Of a DNA stretch of 64,000 bases, positions 56,349 through 64,000 are shown in pieces (the stretch's first letter is position 1; each line of letters starts with the position of its first letter). The notes below the pieces were generated by a model. That model made no database searches. It saw only the letters and a program-made list of their open reading frames with translations, and had not been told where the DNA came from. The stretch comes from Nostoc sp. C052. GTDB lineage: Bacteria > Cyanobacteriota > Cyanobacteriia > Cyanobacteriales > Nostocaceae. The stretch covers positions 2,976,001 to 3,040,000 of the forward strand of contig NZ_CP040272.1 in assembly GCF_013393905.1 (NCBI RefSeq). Direction: 5' to 3'. The translations under genes were made by a program, and so were the position numbers.

Positions 56349-57869
56349 TCATCTGTATTTATCTATGCTTATATCTTCTAAGTATTTATTAAATAACTGT
56401 TGTAATTGTGCTATTGGATATCGATTAGCAAATTCCCCAAAAGACTCATCAGAATTTAAGCGTTGAATTTTATATACATATAGCATCCGCTCTATTAATG
56501 CAGGTAGTTCGGCAAAAGTTACATATTGATATAGTTCATGTCCGAATTTCTGCTTACTGTCACCAACATAAATGTGATAACCCTCTAAAGTTTGATTATC
56601 AGTCTCAATGCTGACACCCAGGAGAGTAATATCACTTTTGCCATGCTGGGCACAAGACTTTTCGCAGCCGCTAAAGTGGATATTAACTGGCGAATCGAGA
56701 GTAACGCGAGTTTCCAGATACTCTGCTAATGCCAAGGCATGACTTTTAGTGTCTGTGGCAGAAGCGGCGCAACCCTTTTTTCCAGAACAGGCAACTAATG
56801 AACTCTTGATATTGGTTGCAGAAAAATCTAATCCTAAGAAAGCAATTTCACTTTGGACATCAGCAACCCATTGCTGAGGAATATCTGTAAGGAGCAAATT
56901 TTGCCAAGGGGTTAGTCTGAGAGTTCCACTGCCGTACTTTGCTGCTAAATCTGCTAAACCTCGCATCTCTCTACTCTCCAATCGCCCAAGGGGCAAGACG
57001 ACACCAAGGTAAAATAAGCCTGGCTGACGTTGGGGATGGATGCCAATATGCTGATATTTCCCCTCTCTTTGCAAAAGAGTAGAGAATTTATCCTCATTCC
57101 CTGGCGGGAGTTGGGGGGTTAGGTCTTTTCTTGTTTCACTGCATAAAAGCGGGAAAGGTAAACGCTGTTCAACTTCCTGGAGATAATTTTCACAACCCAA
57201 GGTATTCAATAACTCTAAGAGACGTAGCCGCCGCTTACTCGTAGTATGACTATGAGCTAGATAGACATCCGTCAAAGCTGCCAAGACGGGCAAACATTCC
57301 TCTGGTGATAACAAAATTCCCGTATTGCTGGGCGGTTGTCCCTTCTCGCCAACACTGAGATAGAGGCGAAAATAAACGTTACCATCAACTAAGACAGCTG
57401 CAAAGGTGATATCATTCAAGCGATCGCACACCCGAATTATTCCACTACCATCAAAGCAAACGCTAAATTTTGCCGACAGTCCCGAAAGCGCCGGATGTGC
57501 TGCAATATAATCATCCCAACCTTGGACAAAAGGGCGAGTGTCGATTAATTCTTGGGGATCGATACCAGCAGTTGGACTGGTCATAATATTGCGGATGTGG
57601 TCTACAAGAGTATTGCTAGAACCCAATCCCATCAGCTGTAGGTACTTCAGAACCTCAGCATTTATACCTGTGCGGATTTCACGAATTTGTAGGTTAGCTC
57701 GATTAGTTACGTCTATATAGCCGCCACCATGCTGATCTGCTATCTCTGCGATCGCACGGCACTGCTGACTAGTAATAATTCCACCTGGTATTCTAACGCG
57801 AGATAATATACCATCTGCGGCGGGTATAGCATAAAACAAGCCTGGACAAGTAGCAAATCCAGAAAGCAA
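56349..57869 (-). CDS. cobG: Precorrin-3B synthase CobG
   Basis: About 506 residues from TTG at 57869. Nitrite/sulfite-reductase-like fold with two ferredoxin-like repeats (GLFYAIPAADGILSRVRIPG; LFYLGVVLPLGRLESREMRG) and a 4Fe-4S cluster site at CSGKKGCAASATDTK and HFSGCEKSCAQHGKSDITLL. An O2-using oxidative ring-contraction enzyme of the aerobic B12 pathway. The frame is open to 58007, but that extra part is the cobalamin riboswitch. GGGAAGGAG sits 7 bases before TTG, so I choose it. cobH and cobI follow. Confidence 0.9.
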   Translation of the reverse strand: MLSGFATCPGLFYAIPAADGILSRVRIPGGIITSQQCRAIAEIADQHGGGYIDVTNRANLQIREIRTGINAEVLKYLQLMGLGSSNTLVDHIRNIMTSPTAGIDPQELIDTRPFVQGWDDYIAAHPALSGLSAKFSVCFDGSGIIRVCDRLNDITFAAVLVDGNVYFRLYLSVGEKGQPPSNTGILLSPEECLPVLAALTDVYLAHSHTTSKRRLRLLELLNTLGCENYLQEVEQRLPFPLLCSETRKDLTPQLPPGNEDKFSTLLQREGKYQHIGIHPQRQPGLFYLGVVLPLGRLESREMRGLADLAAKYGSGTLRLTPWQNLLLTDIPQQWVADVQSEIAFLGLDFSATNIKSSLVACSGKKGCAASATDTKSHALALAEYLETRVTLDSPVNIHFSGCEKSCAQHGKSDITLLGVSIETDNQTLEGYHIYVGDSKQKFGHELYQYVTFAELPALIERMLYVYKIQRLNSDESFGEFANRYPIAQLQQLFNKYLEDISIDKYR

Positions 57870-57927
57870 ACTTAGAACTCCTTCCCCGTGCGACGCAGGG
57901 AGTAGACGGTGAGTGTGTCTTGAGGAC

Positions 57928-58020
57928 ATCCTGAGAGTTGGCATTCTGACTTGGGTAATCCCATCACAGCTGCGGCACAGTCCCGGAATTTCACCGGAGT
58001 TTCCCAACTCTCAGCTTTAG
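57928..58020 (-). promoter_or_regulatory. Cobalamin (AdoCbl-type) riboswitch upstream of cobG
   Basis: On the minus strand CTGAGAGTTGG (58014-58004) pairs with CCAACTCTCAG (57941-57931), enclosing GGGAAACTCCGG, GTGAAATTCCGGGACTG, TGCCGCAGCTGTGATGGG and CCCAAGTCAGAATGCC. The TGCCGCAGCTGTGA and AAGTCAGAATGCC strings are the B12-box and core of cobalamin riboswitches. The compact form resembles the short class. The leader beyond it can hide the cobG ribosome-binding site: CTCCCTGCG (57904) can pair with CGCACGGGGAAGGAG (57880). Translation control by B12 is the likely mode. Confidence 0.9.
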
Positions 58021-58155
58021 TAATTTAGATTTTGTTTAGGTTATAGATATCAACCAGACATCATCCAGATAATTATCTTACATTACTATAGCCATAAATT
58101 TTACCTGAGCTTATCCACTGATGTGTTAACGCTAGTGCGATCGTGCGGACTTATA

Positions 58156-58479
58156 GTTTCCATCCCCGTGAGGGGTAAAGGAATTAAAACATTGCATGGA
58201 GAAAGGAAAGCATCATTTGCAGAAAAGTTTCCATCCCCGTGAGGGGTAAAGGAATTAAAACTATTTTTCAGCGGAAATAGTATGAATATTTCTGGAGGGT
58301 TTCCATCCCCGTGAGGGGTAAAGGAATTAAAACAAATTTATCCCTCTGGTAAATGCAGTCAACACCTGTGCGTTTCCATCCCCGTGAGGGGTAAAGGAAT
58401 TAAAACTAGTTTTATTAACTCTCGGAGGGTTACATACCTTCAACGTTTCCATCCCCGTGAGGGGTAAAGGAATTAAAAC
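58156..58479. CRISPR. CRISPR array, 5 repeats and 4 spacers
   Basis: Identical 35-bp repeats start at 58156, 58227, 58299, 58372 and 58445; spacers are 36, 37, 38 and 38 bp and all differ. Plus-strand repeat begins GTTTCCATCCCC and ends GGAATTAAAAC; its complement ends in ATGGAAAC, the usual 8-nt crRNA handle end, so transcription probably runs on the minus strand with the leader at the right (58480 onward). No cas genes are in the window. Repeat type resembles those of cyanobacterial type I-D/III systems, but this is not certain. Confidence 0.97.
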
Positions 58480-58789
58480 CCTACCCATTTAGAAGCCTTA
58501 TGCAGACAGAGTTACAAATACCCATTTTCGCGGGGGGTCTAATTTATCTGTCAATAAGCTACTATTATTGAGAATTTAGCCCTGGTAGACCCTTCTCAAA
58601 AGCTTACTCAGAAAGATTTTCGCGGGGGTCAACGAAAGAATAAGGGTTTTGGCGATCGCTATACCCCCGCGAAAAACTTGCGTGTGCAAAGTCAAAATAA
58701 ATACTTTTGCTTTCACCAAGAAACTTGTGATTGAATTGTCAAGGTTCTGTTATTAATGAGCGCGAGAATAACATACTACTCTTAAATTA
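58480..58789. promoter_or_regulatory. CRISPR leader-like region
   Basis: Contains TTTTCGCGGGGG at 58525 and 58617 and the inverted ACCCCCGCGAAAA at 58663-58675. The last two make a 13-bp perfect stem with about 33 bp between. Such GACCCCCGCGAAAA motifs often precede arrays in cyanobacteria. No gene. It also contains the downstream end of ycf34. Confidence 0.6.
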
Positions 58790-59038
58790 TCAAGTCGGTA
58801 CTAATTCACCAGGACGCAACTTTGACCACTTACCCGTTTCCCGCTTGAAGCTCAGACAACCAACAACGTCCCATTCCATTTCAATTACATCATCTTGAGT
58901 CCGAATGTTGACATTGATCGAAGGTTCATTCGGATCAAAATCTGGTGTTTCAGTCAAGTGAGGCTGTTGGTGCTGCCCTTCCACGGCATGATAGGTAACA
59001 CAGCTGTCTACATAGTGGCAGTTCACGCAAATACACAT
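58790..59038 (-). CDS. ycf34: Ycf34 family protein
   Basis: 82 residues. MCICVNCHYVDSCVTYHAVEGQH carries the conserved Cys residues (C2, C4, C7, C13), and the middle INVNIRTQDDVIEMEWDVVGC is typical. Family knowledge: Ycf34 is a conserved plastid/cyanobacterial protein, an iron-sulfur binding factor that affects photosynthetic electron transport. Start ATG 59038. Probably soluble. Confidence 0.94.
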   Translation of the reverse strand: MCICVNCHYVDSCVTYHAVEGQHQQPHLTETPDFDPNEPSINVNIRTQDDVIEMEWDVVGCLSFKRETGKWSKLRPGELVPT

Positions 59039-59124
59039 AATAGAACCAACTCCAGGGGCCTTTATTGTTAATGTAACTTAAGCCCAACTGTTATTTATGA
59101 GTTGCTGGGTTGATTTTTATTACA

Positions 59125-60441
59125 ATGCATGAATCAGTTTCTTCTAGCCTAGCTCCCGAAAATTGGCCTTTTAGCTTGGAATTTTTGCCACAACCTGCTT
59201 ATATGGTAGGTGGCGCTGTCCGAGATGCCATCCTTGGCAGAACTCGCGAATATCTGGATCTAGATTTTGTTATCCCATGTAAGGCAGTAAAGGTAGCGAG
59301 AGCGATCGCTCATCATTATAAAGCTGGTTTTGTACTACTTGATGCCGAGCGACAAATTGCCCGTGTGGTTTTTCCCCACGCCACAGCAGACTTTGCCCAA
59401 CAAGAAGGAAATAGCTTAGAAGTTGATTTGCACAGACGGGATTTTACAGTAAATGCGATCGCCTATAATCCCCATACGCAAGAAATTATCGATCCTCTAC
59501 AAGGTTGTGTAGACTTACAACAGGGAATTTTGCGAATGGTTTCACCCGCAAACCTAGAAGACGATCCTTTGCGGTTAATGCGAGGTTATCGCCAAGCTGC
59601 CCAACTAGGTTTTACTATTGAGCCAGCTACCCAAGCTGCAATTCGTTCTTTGGCATCACATATCAGCACAATTGCAGCCGAACGATTTAGGGTAGAAATT
59701 GGCTATTTACTGGCTAATTCTTTGGGTACTCCTTGGATTACAAGCGCTTGGGAAGATGGTTTACTTACTCCTTTCTTCAAAAACGCCACCCGTGAAAACT
59801 TACTCAAACTAGCAGCAGTTGATAATGCAGCTGCCTTACTTACAGAGAATTGGCAACAATTAGGGGCACAGCTGCAAGAGTCTGTCCGCGATAGTATCAA
59901 AACCACTTGGTTAGGTATTGCCAAACTTGCAAGTCTAGTCAACCCAAATCCAGAATTAGCAGAAATAGAGCTACAAGAACTAACTTATAGTCGTGCCGAA
60001 ATCCGGGGTGTAACCACTGCACTAAAACTGTTACCGCAGTTTCAAGTAACGGATATGTCTTTGCGAGAACAATACTTTTTATTCTATGATGCAGACATTG
60101 TGTTTCCTGCCACGGCAGTGCTAGCTGTAGCAGTTGATCATTTCGTAGAGGCGATATCTGCTGAGAAGCCACTACACCCAGCAGTCGCTACAACAGAGGA
60201 AACCAAAGCAAAACGCTGGCAAGTCTTAGCATCTTTAATCAACCGCTACCTGAACCCTGATGATCTGGTCGCTCATCCCGCTCCGCTACTGAGCGGGAAG
60301 GAGTTGATCGTAGCATTAGATATTCCGGCTTCGCCAATCATCGGCCAACTGTTGAAAGAAATTGCCGTAGCACAAGCTGAGGGAAAAGTCTCAACACCAA
60401 CAGAAGCGATCGCTCTTGCACGTCAGTTACTTGATGCTTAA
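59125..60441 (+). CDS. cca: CCA tRNA nucleotidyltransferase
   Basis: 438 residues from ATG 59125 (TTG at 59110 is weaker). Head and active-site blocks: YMVGGAVRDAILGRTREYLDLDFVI (GGxVRD and DxD), VDLHRRDFTVNAIAYNP, DPLRLMRGYRQAAQLGF and ERFRVEIGYLL. Adds CCA to tRNA 3' ends. The long C-terminal domain fits class II enzymes that may be split into CC- and A-adding forms in cyanobacteria; which activity this has is not clear. Confidence 0.92.
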   Translation: MHESVSSSLAPENWPFSLEFLPQPAYMVGGAVRDAILGRTREYLDLDFVIPCKAVKVARAIAHHYKAGFVLLDAERQIARVVFPHATADFAQQEGNSLEVDLHRRDFTVNAIAYNPHTQEIIDPLQGCVDLQQGILRMVSPANLEDDPLRLMRGYRQAAQLGFTIEPATQAAIRSLASHISTIAAERFRVEIGYLLANSLGTPWITSAWEDGLLTPFFKNATRENLLKLAAVDNAAALLTENWQQLGAQLQESVRDSIKTTWLGIAKLASLVNPNPELAEIELQELTYSRAEIRGVTTALKLLPQFQVTDMSLREQYFLFYDADIVFPATAVLAVAVDHFVEAISAEKPLHPAVATTEETKAKRWQVLASLINRYLNPDDLVAHPAPLLSGKELIVALDIPASPIIGQLLKEIAVAQAEGKVSTPTEAIALARQLLDA

Positions 60442-60881
60442 ATATACTTAATCCATTTCTGCTGATATTACCTTAATTTAAATGCCTGGGGCGATCGCTA
60501 ACCTTTGTCGCAGTGCGGGATACACTGACACAATTTTGGCATCTTTGCGTAAGGCTAGTAAATCCACAACCCCAAGTCTTTTACGTGTTACTTACTTAAT
60601 AAAAAATCGCAATTCTTTTAGTCAACCTTTGCAAATACATACATCAGTTATGCTAATATTTGCTTGACGTTATGATTGTCTTATTATATTATTCCCTAAA
60701 ATTCAGTGGAAATAATCAACCTAATGGACTATACACCAGGCCATTTGTTTTATGCCTTAATTAGTTACCTGAATATACCTTCGTATATTTACTTAAGTAA
60801 TTACTATAAAAAAAGACCTCAAAATTTTCCTGATGGATGGAATCTTTATGCGTAGACTTTATTGGACAGGATTAACTGCTT
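60442..60881. other. Intergenic region; no gene supported
   Basis: 440 bp. A 61-codon open frame at 60482 has no ribosome-binding site or protein-like composition. The stretch near 60780-60870 probably contains the response-regulator promoter. Confidence 0.55.
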
Positions 60882-61265
60882 ATGAATGAACAGCCTTTAA
60901 TTTTGGTTGTAGAACAGAGTCTACATGATTTAGAATTACTTAATTCTCATCTAGGAACATTAAATTTCTCATGTATTTGTACCAAGCAAGGAGTGAGAGC
61001 TGTGGTATTGGCACAAACTCATCAACCAGATTTAATTTTGCTAGATATGATGCTATCTAATTTGAGTGCTAACCAAGTCATTGATGATCTCAAACACGAC
61101 TCAAAAACTGCTACTATTCCAATCATTGCAGTAGCACCTCCAGCAATGGCACAAGATGAAGCATCCCCAATGCTCACAGGGATTGATGATTGCATTACTA
61201 AACCCTATGATTTAAATCAATTAGAAGTAGTAATCAATCGCCACATCAGTCAGCCACATGCCTAA
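60882..61265 (+). CDS. Single-domain response regulator
   Basis: 127 residues; CheY-like receiver. LILVVEQSLHDLELL has the acidic cluster, LILLDMMLSNL the phospho-acceptor Asp, VAPPA the usual Ser/Thr position and TKPYDLNQLE the conserved Lys. No output domain. The cognate kinase is unknown. It ends on the DUF2294 gene, converging with a 4-bp overlap. Confidence 0.9.
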   Translation: MNEQPLILVVEQSLHDLELLNSHLGTLNFSCICTKQGVRAVVLAQTHQPDLILLDMMLSNLSANQVIDDLKHDSKTATIPIIAVAPPAMAQDEASPMLTGIDDCITKPYDLNQLEVVINRHISQPHA

Positions 61266-61648
61266 CATTTACTTTGGGATATAGATTCGGGATTATGAGC
61301 CTCAGATAAATTGAAAACCACAATAATCCCGGTACGACCTGTTGCTAAATTTGTGTTGATTATGAGGTCAAGGACTGGCTTACCAATAATTTCCTCAATC
61401 AAACTTTTCAATTCTGGTTTAATTATTTTCTCTAAATATAATCGTACTTGTTCAGCTAAATTATCATAACCTCCCTTCAATAGAGTTTGTTCAGCTTGGG
61501 TAACTGAGTTTTCTAGAGAAATGACAATTTCAGTATCAAAAAAATGGCAAATTATTTGGCTAGGAGGCTTACCTATTCTATCATTATAGAATTTGATTAT
61601 CCGCTGTGATAGTTCTCTTTCTAATTGTCCAATATTCGCTTGTACCAT
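61262..61648 (-). CDS. DUF2294 protein
   Basis: 128 residues. The sequence IGQLERELSQRIIKFYNDRIGKPPSQIICHFF...TLLKGGYDNLAEQVRLYLEKIIKPELKSLIEEIIGKPVLDLI...TGRTGIIVVF fits DUF2294. Two-domain helix-rich small protein, soluble. Function unknown. Its stop overlaps the response regulator. Confidence 0.85.
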   Translation of the reverse strand: MVQANIGQLERELSQRIIKFYNDRIGKPPSQIICHFFDTEIVISLENSVTQAEQTLLKGGYDNLAEQVRLYLEKIIKPELKSLIEEIIGKPVLDLIINTNLATGRTGIIVVFNLSEAHNPESISQSKC

Positions 61649-62505
61649 TAGCAGCTATGATATAAATATTTATCATTCGAGTCTTGGAATCGAAGTATTC
61701 AACATTATAGTAGACGATTATAAAAATGTCAGGAATAATCAATCAATGTTGTGTATAAAAATAGTGGATTAACTTGATTATTTGCTATGGATTTATTTTA
61801 AAAAACTTCAAAGTTGGACTAAGTAAAAGTTGTTAATCAACGATTTGGGCAGTGTTGGGTTAATTACTGCATTGCTCATCAATTACTCAGAGGTTGTTTA
61901 AAAAGTCTAATTTATTATTCACGGACGACTAGTACCGCAAGGCGGAATTAAAAATTAAAAATTAAAAATTAAAAATCAATACAACGTAGGCGTTTCATTG
62001 ATTTAGAATGGGTGGTTTATTTCCGCAGTGCTGTACTAGAAGTCCCCGCTACACAAACAAAACCCACCTCCGTGGGTTAAAATCCTTGATTTTCTGTTAG
62101 TTTACGGAAGTGGACTAAGTTTTGTGTAGTAGCGAATTCTATTCACCTAATACTTTTAAAACATCTTCTCATAGGCAATCAGCTTATTGGGTGCAAAATA
62201 AGGGAATCGCCAATAAAAAAATATCCAATCTGGATATTTTTTTATTTTGAAGTTCCTAAGCGTTGCATCTCCCAATCTAAGAATTAGGTTTTTTTATGGT
62301 ATAAAAAAATATGCCTCACCCGTGCTTATAGCATCAATCCCAGCATCCATCCAAAATTCCCTGTTCTTTGGTGGTGGGTAAAAGCCTCCACATAATTTTA
62401 AGGGTTTGGTACCCAATCCCTAATCCTTAATCCCCAGTCCCTTTTTCAACAGCTAAACACGTCAGAACCGTTGCATTTATGCATATACCCACATAACTAC
62501 CATTT
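61649..62505. repeat. Long repeat-rich intergenic region
   Basis: 857 bp without a gene. Holds ATTAAAA repeats (61945-61976), the dispersed TTTCATTGATTT unit (61993-62018), a MITE-like unit (62053-62140) related to the one at 37080, and a strong hairpin ATATCC-AATCT-GGATAT with A/T tails (62214-62243) that would act as a terminator in both directions. Confidence 0.7.
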
Positions 62506-63773
62506 GTGAAAGGTTAGAATTTAGAAGCTTTATTAACACCAGTAGTTTTTGCTCAACAAAAATATTATAAGCAATTAGGATTACGAGATAGAATTCTGAA
62601 TTTATCGTTAATGGTGGCAGCAGTATTAACACTTTTATGGCGACAAGTTCCTGGCGTTCAAGAGTTAAATCGTCTATTAGCACGAGAAGGTTTGTTATGG
62701 TGTGGAGTTACTAAAGTTACTCAACAATCGTTATCAGAAAGATTTTTAGTATTTCCTGCTGAATTATTTGAGCGCGTTTTTAAAGATTTACTACCTCAGT
62801 TACAATTGAATTGGCAACAACGAATCAGACGACCATTACCAAACAGTGTTAAGTTCGCACTACTTAATTTTGAACGAGTTTGGATAGCTGATGGATCTAC
62901 ATTAGAAGCCTTATTCCGCAAGCTAAAAAGCCTAGAACACTTGAAAACAGGGCAACTAGCAGGGAAGACTTGTACAGTTATTGATTTGGTTAATCGTTTA
63001 CCTGTCGAAGTTTGGTTTCACACTAATCCAGCAGCATCGGACACTAATTTTGAAGTAGCATTATTAAATTTACTGCCTCCTAAAACTCTGATTTTACTTG
63101 ACAGAGGTTTTTATCATTTCCAATTCTTGCAACAACTCATTAACCAAGAAGTCCATTTTATTACACGTTTAAAAGCCAAAGCATCTATTAAATACTTAAA
63201 GATTTTTAGCTATGACCATTCCATTAAAGACCGATTGATTCAACTAGGTACTGTTCGGCGCGGCGCACCAGTTCTCACTTTACGTTTAATCGAAATTAAA
63301 ATTGGGTTTTACTAGCTATTCTTACATTACTTCTGTCCTTGACCCCAAAATATTACCTCCCTATGTCGTTGCAGATTTATATCGCCGAAGGTGGAGAGTT
63401 GAAGAAGCTTTTTACACAGTTAAACGCTTGCTAGGGCTATCTTATTTATGGACTGGTTCTATTAATGGTATCAAGCTACAAGTCTGGGCTAATTGGTTAT
63501 TTTATGCTGTTTTGGCTGACTTGGGAGATGCGGTTGCAGATGAATTATCTCTGCCATTCGACCGTATTTCTTTGGAGATGATTTTTCGTGGTTTATACCA
63601 TTTTAGTGTCGCGCAAGAAAGAGGTAAAGCGGATGACCCAATTCAGTACTTCGCTGCAAAAGAAAATCAAGATTTAGGAGTTGTTAAAGCGCTGCGAAAA
63701 CCAGTCTCCAAGCTCGATTTATCCCCTTTTCCTGCACCCTCTTGACAAAAGTGCAATCACTCTAACCTCTCAC
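62506..63773. mobile_element. IS4-family insertion sequence with imperfect ends
   Basis: Approximate ends GTGAAAGGTTAGA (62506) and the complement of TCTAACCTCTCAC (ending 63773), 12 of 13 paired. The transposase inside is frameshifted. The exact borders are uncertain. Confidence 0.6.
62611..63745 (+). pseudogene. IS4-family transposase, frameshifted
   Basis: ATG 62611 (MVAAVLTLLWRQVPGVQELNR) continues as RVWIADGSTLEALFRKLKSL (first Asp), KTLILLDRGFYHFQFL (second Asp) to a stop at 63315. The frame shifts at about 63300, then reads YSYITSVLDPKILPPYVVADLYRRRWRVEEAFYTVKRLLGLSYLWTGS (the YRxRWRVE Glu motif) to 63745. The N-terminal part (ALLTPVVFAQQKYYKQLGLRDR) is open upstream of the ATG, but a TAG at 62514 lies before it. 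Inactive. Confidence 0.85.
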
Positions 63774-64000
63774 TGATGCATAGCTACAGGGTTTTTGAGA
63801 GCAGCGATCGCACTAAATCACCCATAATATACACTTTCATGCCCCCAGTTGCCGCAAAAATACCTTATGGTTGGCTTTTTCTCATTTCATAGCGATTGAT
63901 CTAATTTTCAAGACGTTCATGGACACGAGAAAGCAAGTCTGTAAGCATCTTGATTCTGAATTCCTGGATTCTGAATTCTAAACTCTTCTTCAAGAGTCTA
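63774..64000. other. Right-edge intergenic region
   Basis: No gene seen. A GAATTCTGAATTC-type simple repeat is near 63960. Confidence 0.5.

Noticed and set aside
57870..58007. N-terminal extension of cobG
   Set aside because: The DNA is a cobalamin riboswitch; coding use is very unlikely.
58100..58800. cas genes next to the array
   Set aside because: Flanking genes are cobG and ycf34; no Cas protein motif occurs in the window.
60482..60667. 61-codon open frame between cca and the response regulator
   Set aside because: No ribosome-binding site, odd composition, begins with a HIP1 site; looks like chance.
1..64000. tRNA, rRNA or tmRNA genes
   Set aside because: No typical T-loop/anticodon-arm patterns or rRNA segments were noticed by eye; a tRNA scan was not possible.

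Overview
The window looks like chromosomal DNA of a filamentous, probably heterocyst-type (Nostoc/Anabaena/Tolypothrix-like) cyanobacterium. Supporting signs are the dense HIP1 octamers (GCGATCGC) and the photosynthetic-lineage genes ycf54, ycf34 and crtE. A DevB/DevC exporter pair, a very large kinase-ATPase signalling protein, pentapeptide-repeat proteins, heptameric intergenic repeats (ggattgg, ggagtta, ccctgcc, aattaaa) and a heavy insertion-sequence load point the same way. The species call is inference.

Layout. 1-4.1 kb: the N-terminal 1.36 thousand residues of a Ser/Thr kinase / AAA-ATPase / TPR-type signalling protein that runs off the left edge (minus strand). 4.6-6.9 kb: an IS5-like element with an IS630 element nested inside it, next to the 3' part of an acyltransferase gene. 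7.9-10.9 kb: devB-devC-type exporter genes without a devA ATPase, then a small membrane protein. 11-36.8 kb: mostly ordinary core genome. It holds pdxJ, a SnoaL-like protein, ycf54, a PAP2-like protein, crtE, folD, a lipoprotein, a Nudix hydrolase, an AI-2E-type permease, a HAD hydrolase, rps1, a type-1-secretion-like ABC protein with an overlapping PPIase, a DUF92 protein (VTE6 family), a VOC protein, a lipase, a VIT/VWA protein facing an HTH protein, a DUF4351 protein, a TPR protein, rsmE and an NDH-2-like flavoprotein. 37-40 kb: two pentapeptide-repeat proteins that share an N-terminal domain.

40-54.5 kb is an accessory region that looks like an eroded defence island. It contains a RelE-like/UvrD helicase fusion cut off by an IS1 element, Rpn/DUF4351 nuclease-like genes, and an Eco57I-type adenine methylase broken by a frameshift and by an IS982-like insertion. 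It also contains an IS4-like element with a nonsense codon, a possible fragment of a group II intron, a second IS5-like copy that cuts a bluetail-domain gene, a CPBP-like membrane protein and an IS66 remnant. 54.9-58 kb: cobG-cobH-cobI, the aerobic corrin-ring branch, preceded by a cobalamin riboswitch whose RNA overlaps the longest open frame of cobG, so the real start must be downstream. 58.15-58.7 kb: an orphan five-repeat CRISPR array with a leader-like region and no cas genes. 59-61.6 kb: ycf34, CCA tRNA nucleotidyltransferase, a single-domain response regulator and a DUF2294 protein. 61.6-64 kb: repeats and a frameshifted IS4 transposase.

A recurrent theme is that dispersed repeats (heptamer strings, REP-like palindromes, a Pro/Gly-rich palindromic element) have inserted in frame into at least five coding sequences without breaking them. 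All calls come from reading the sequence; no database search or folding program was run.
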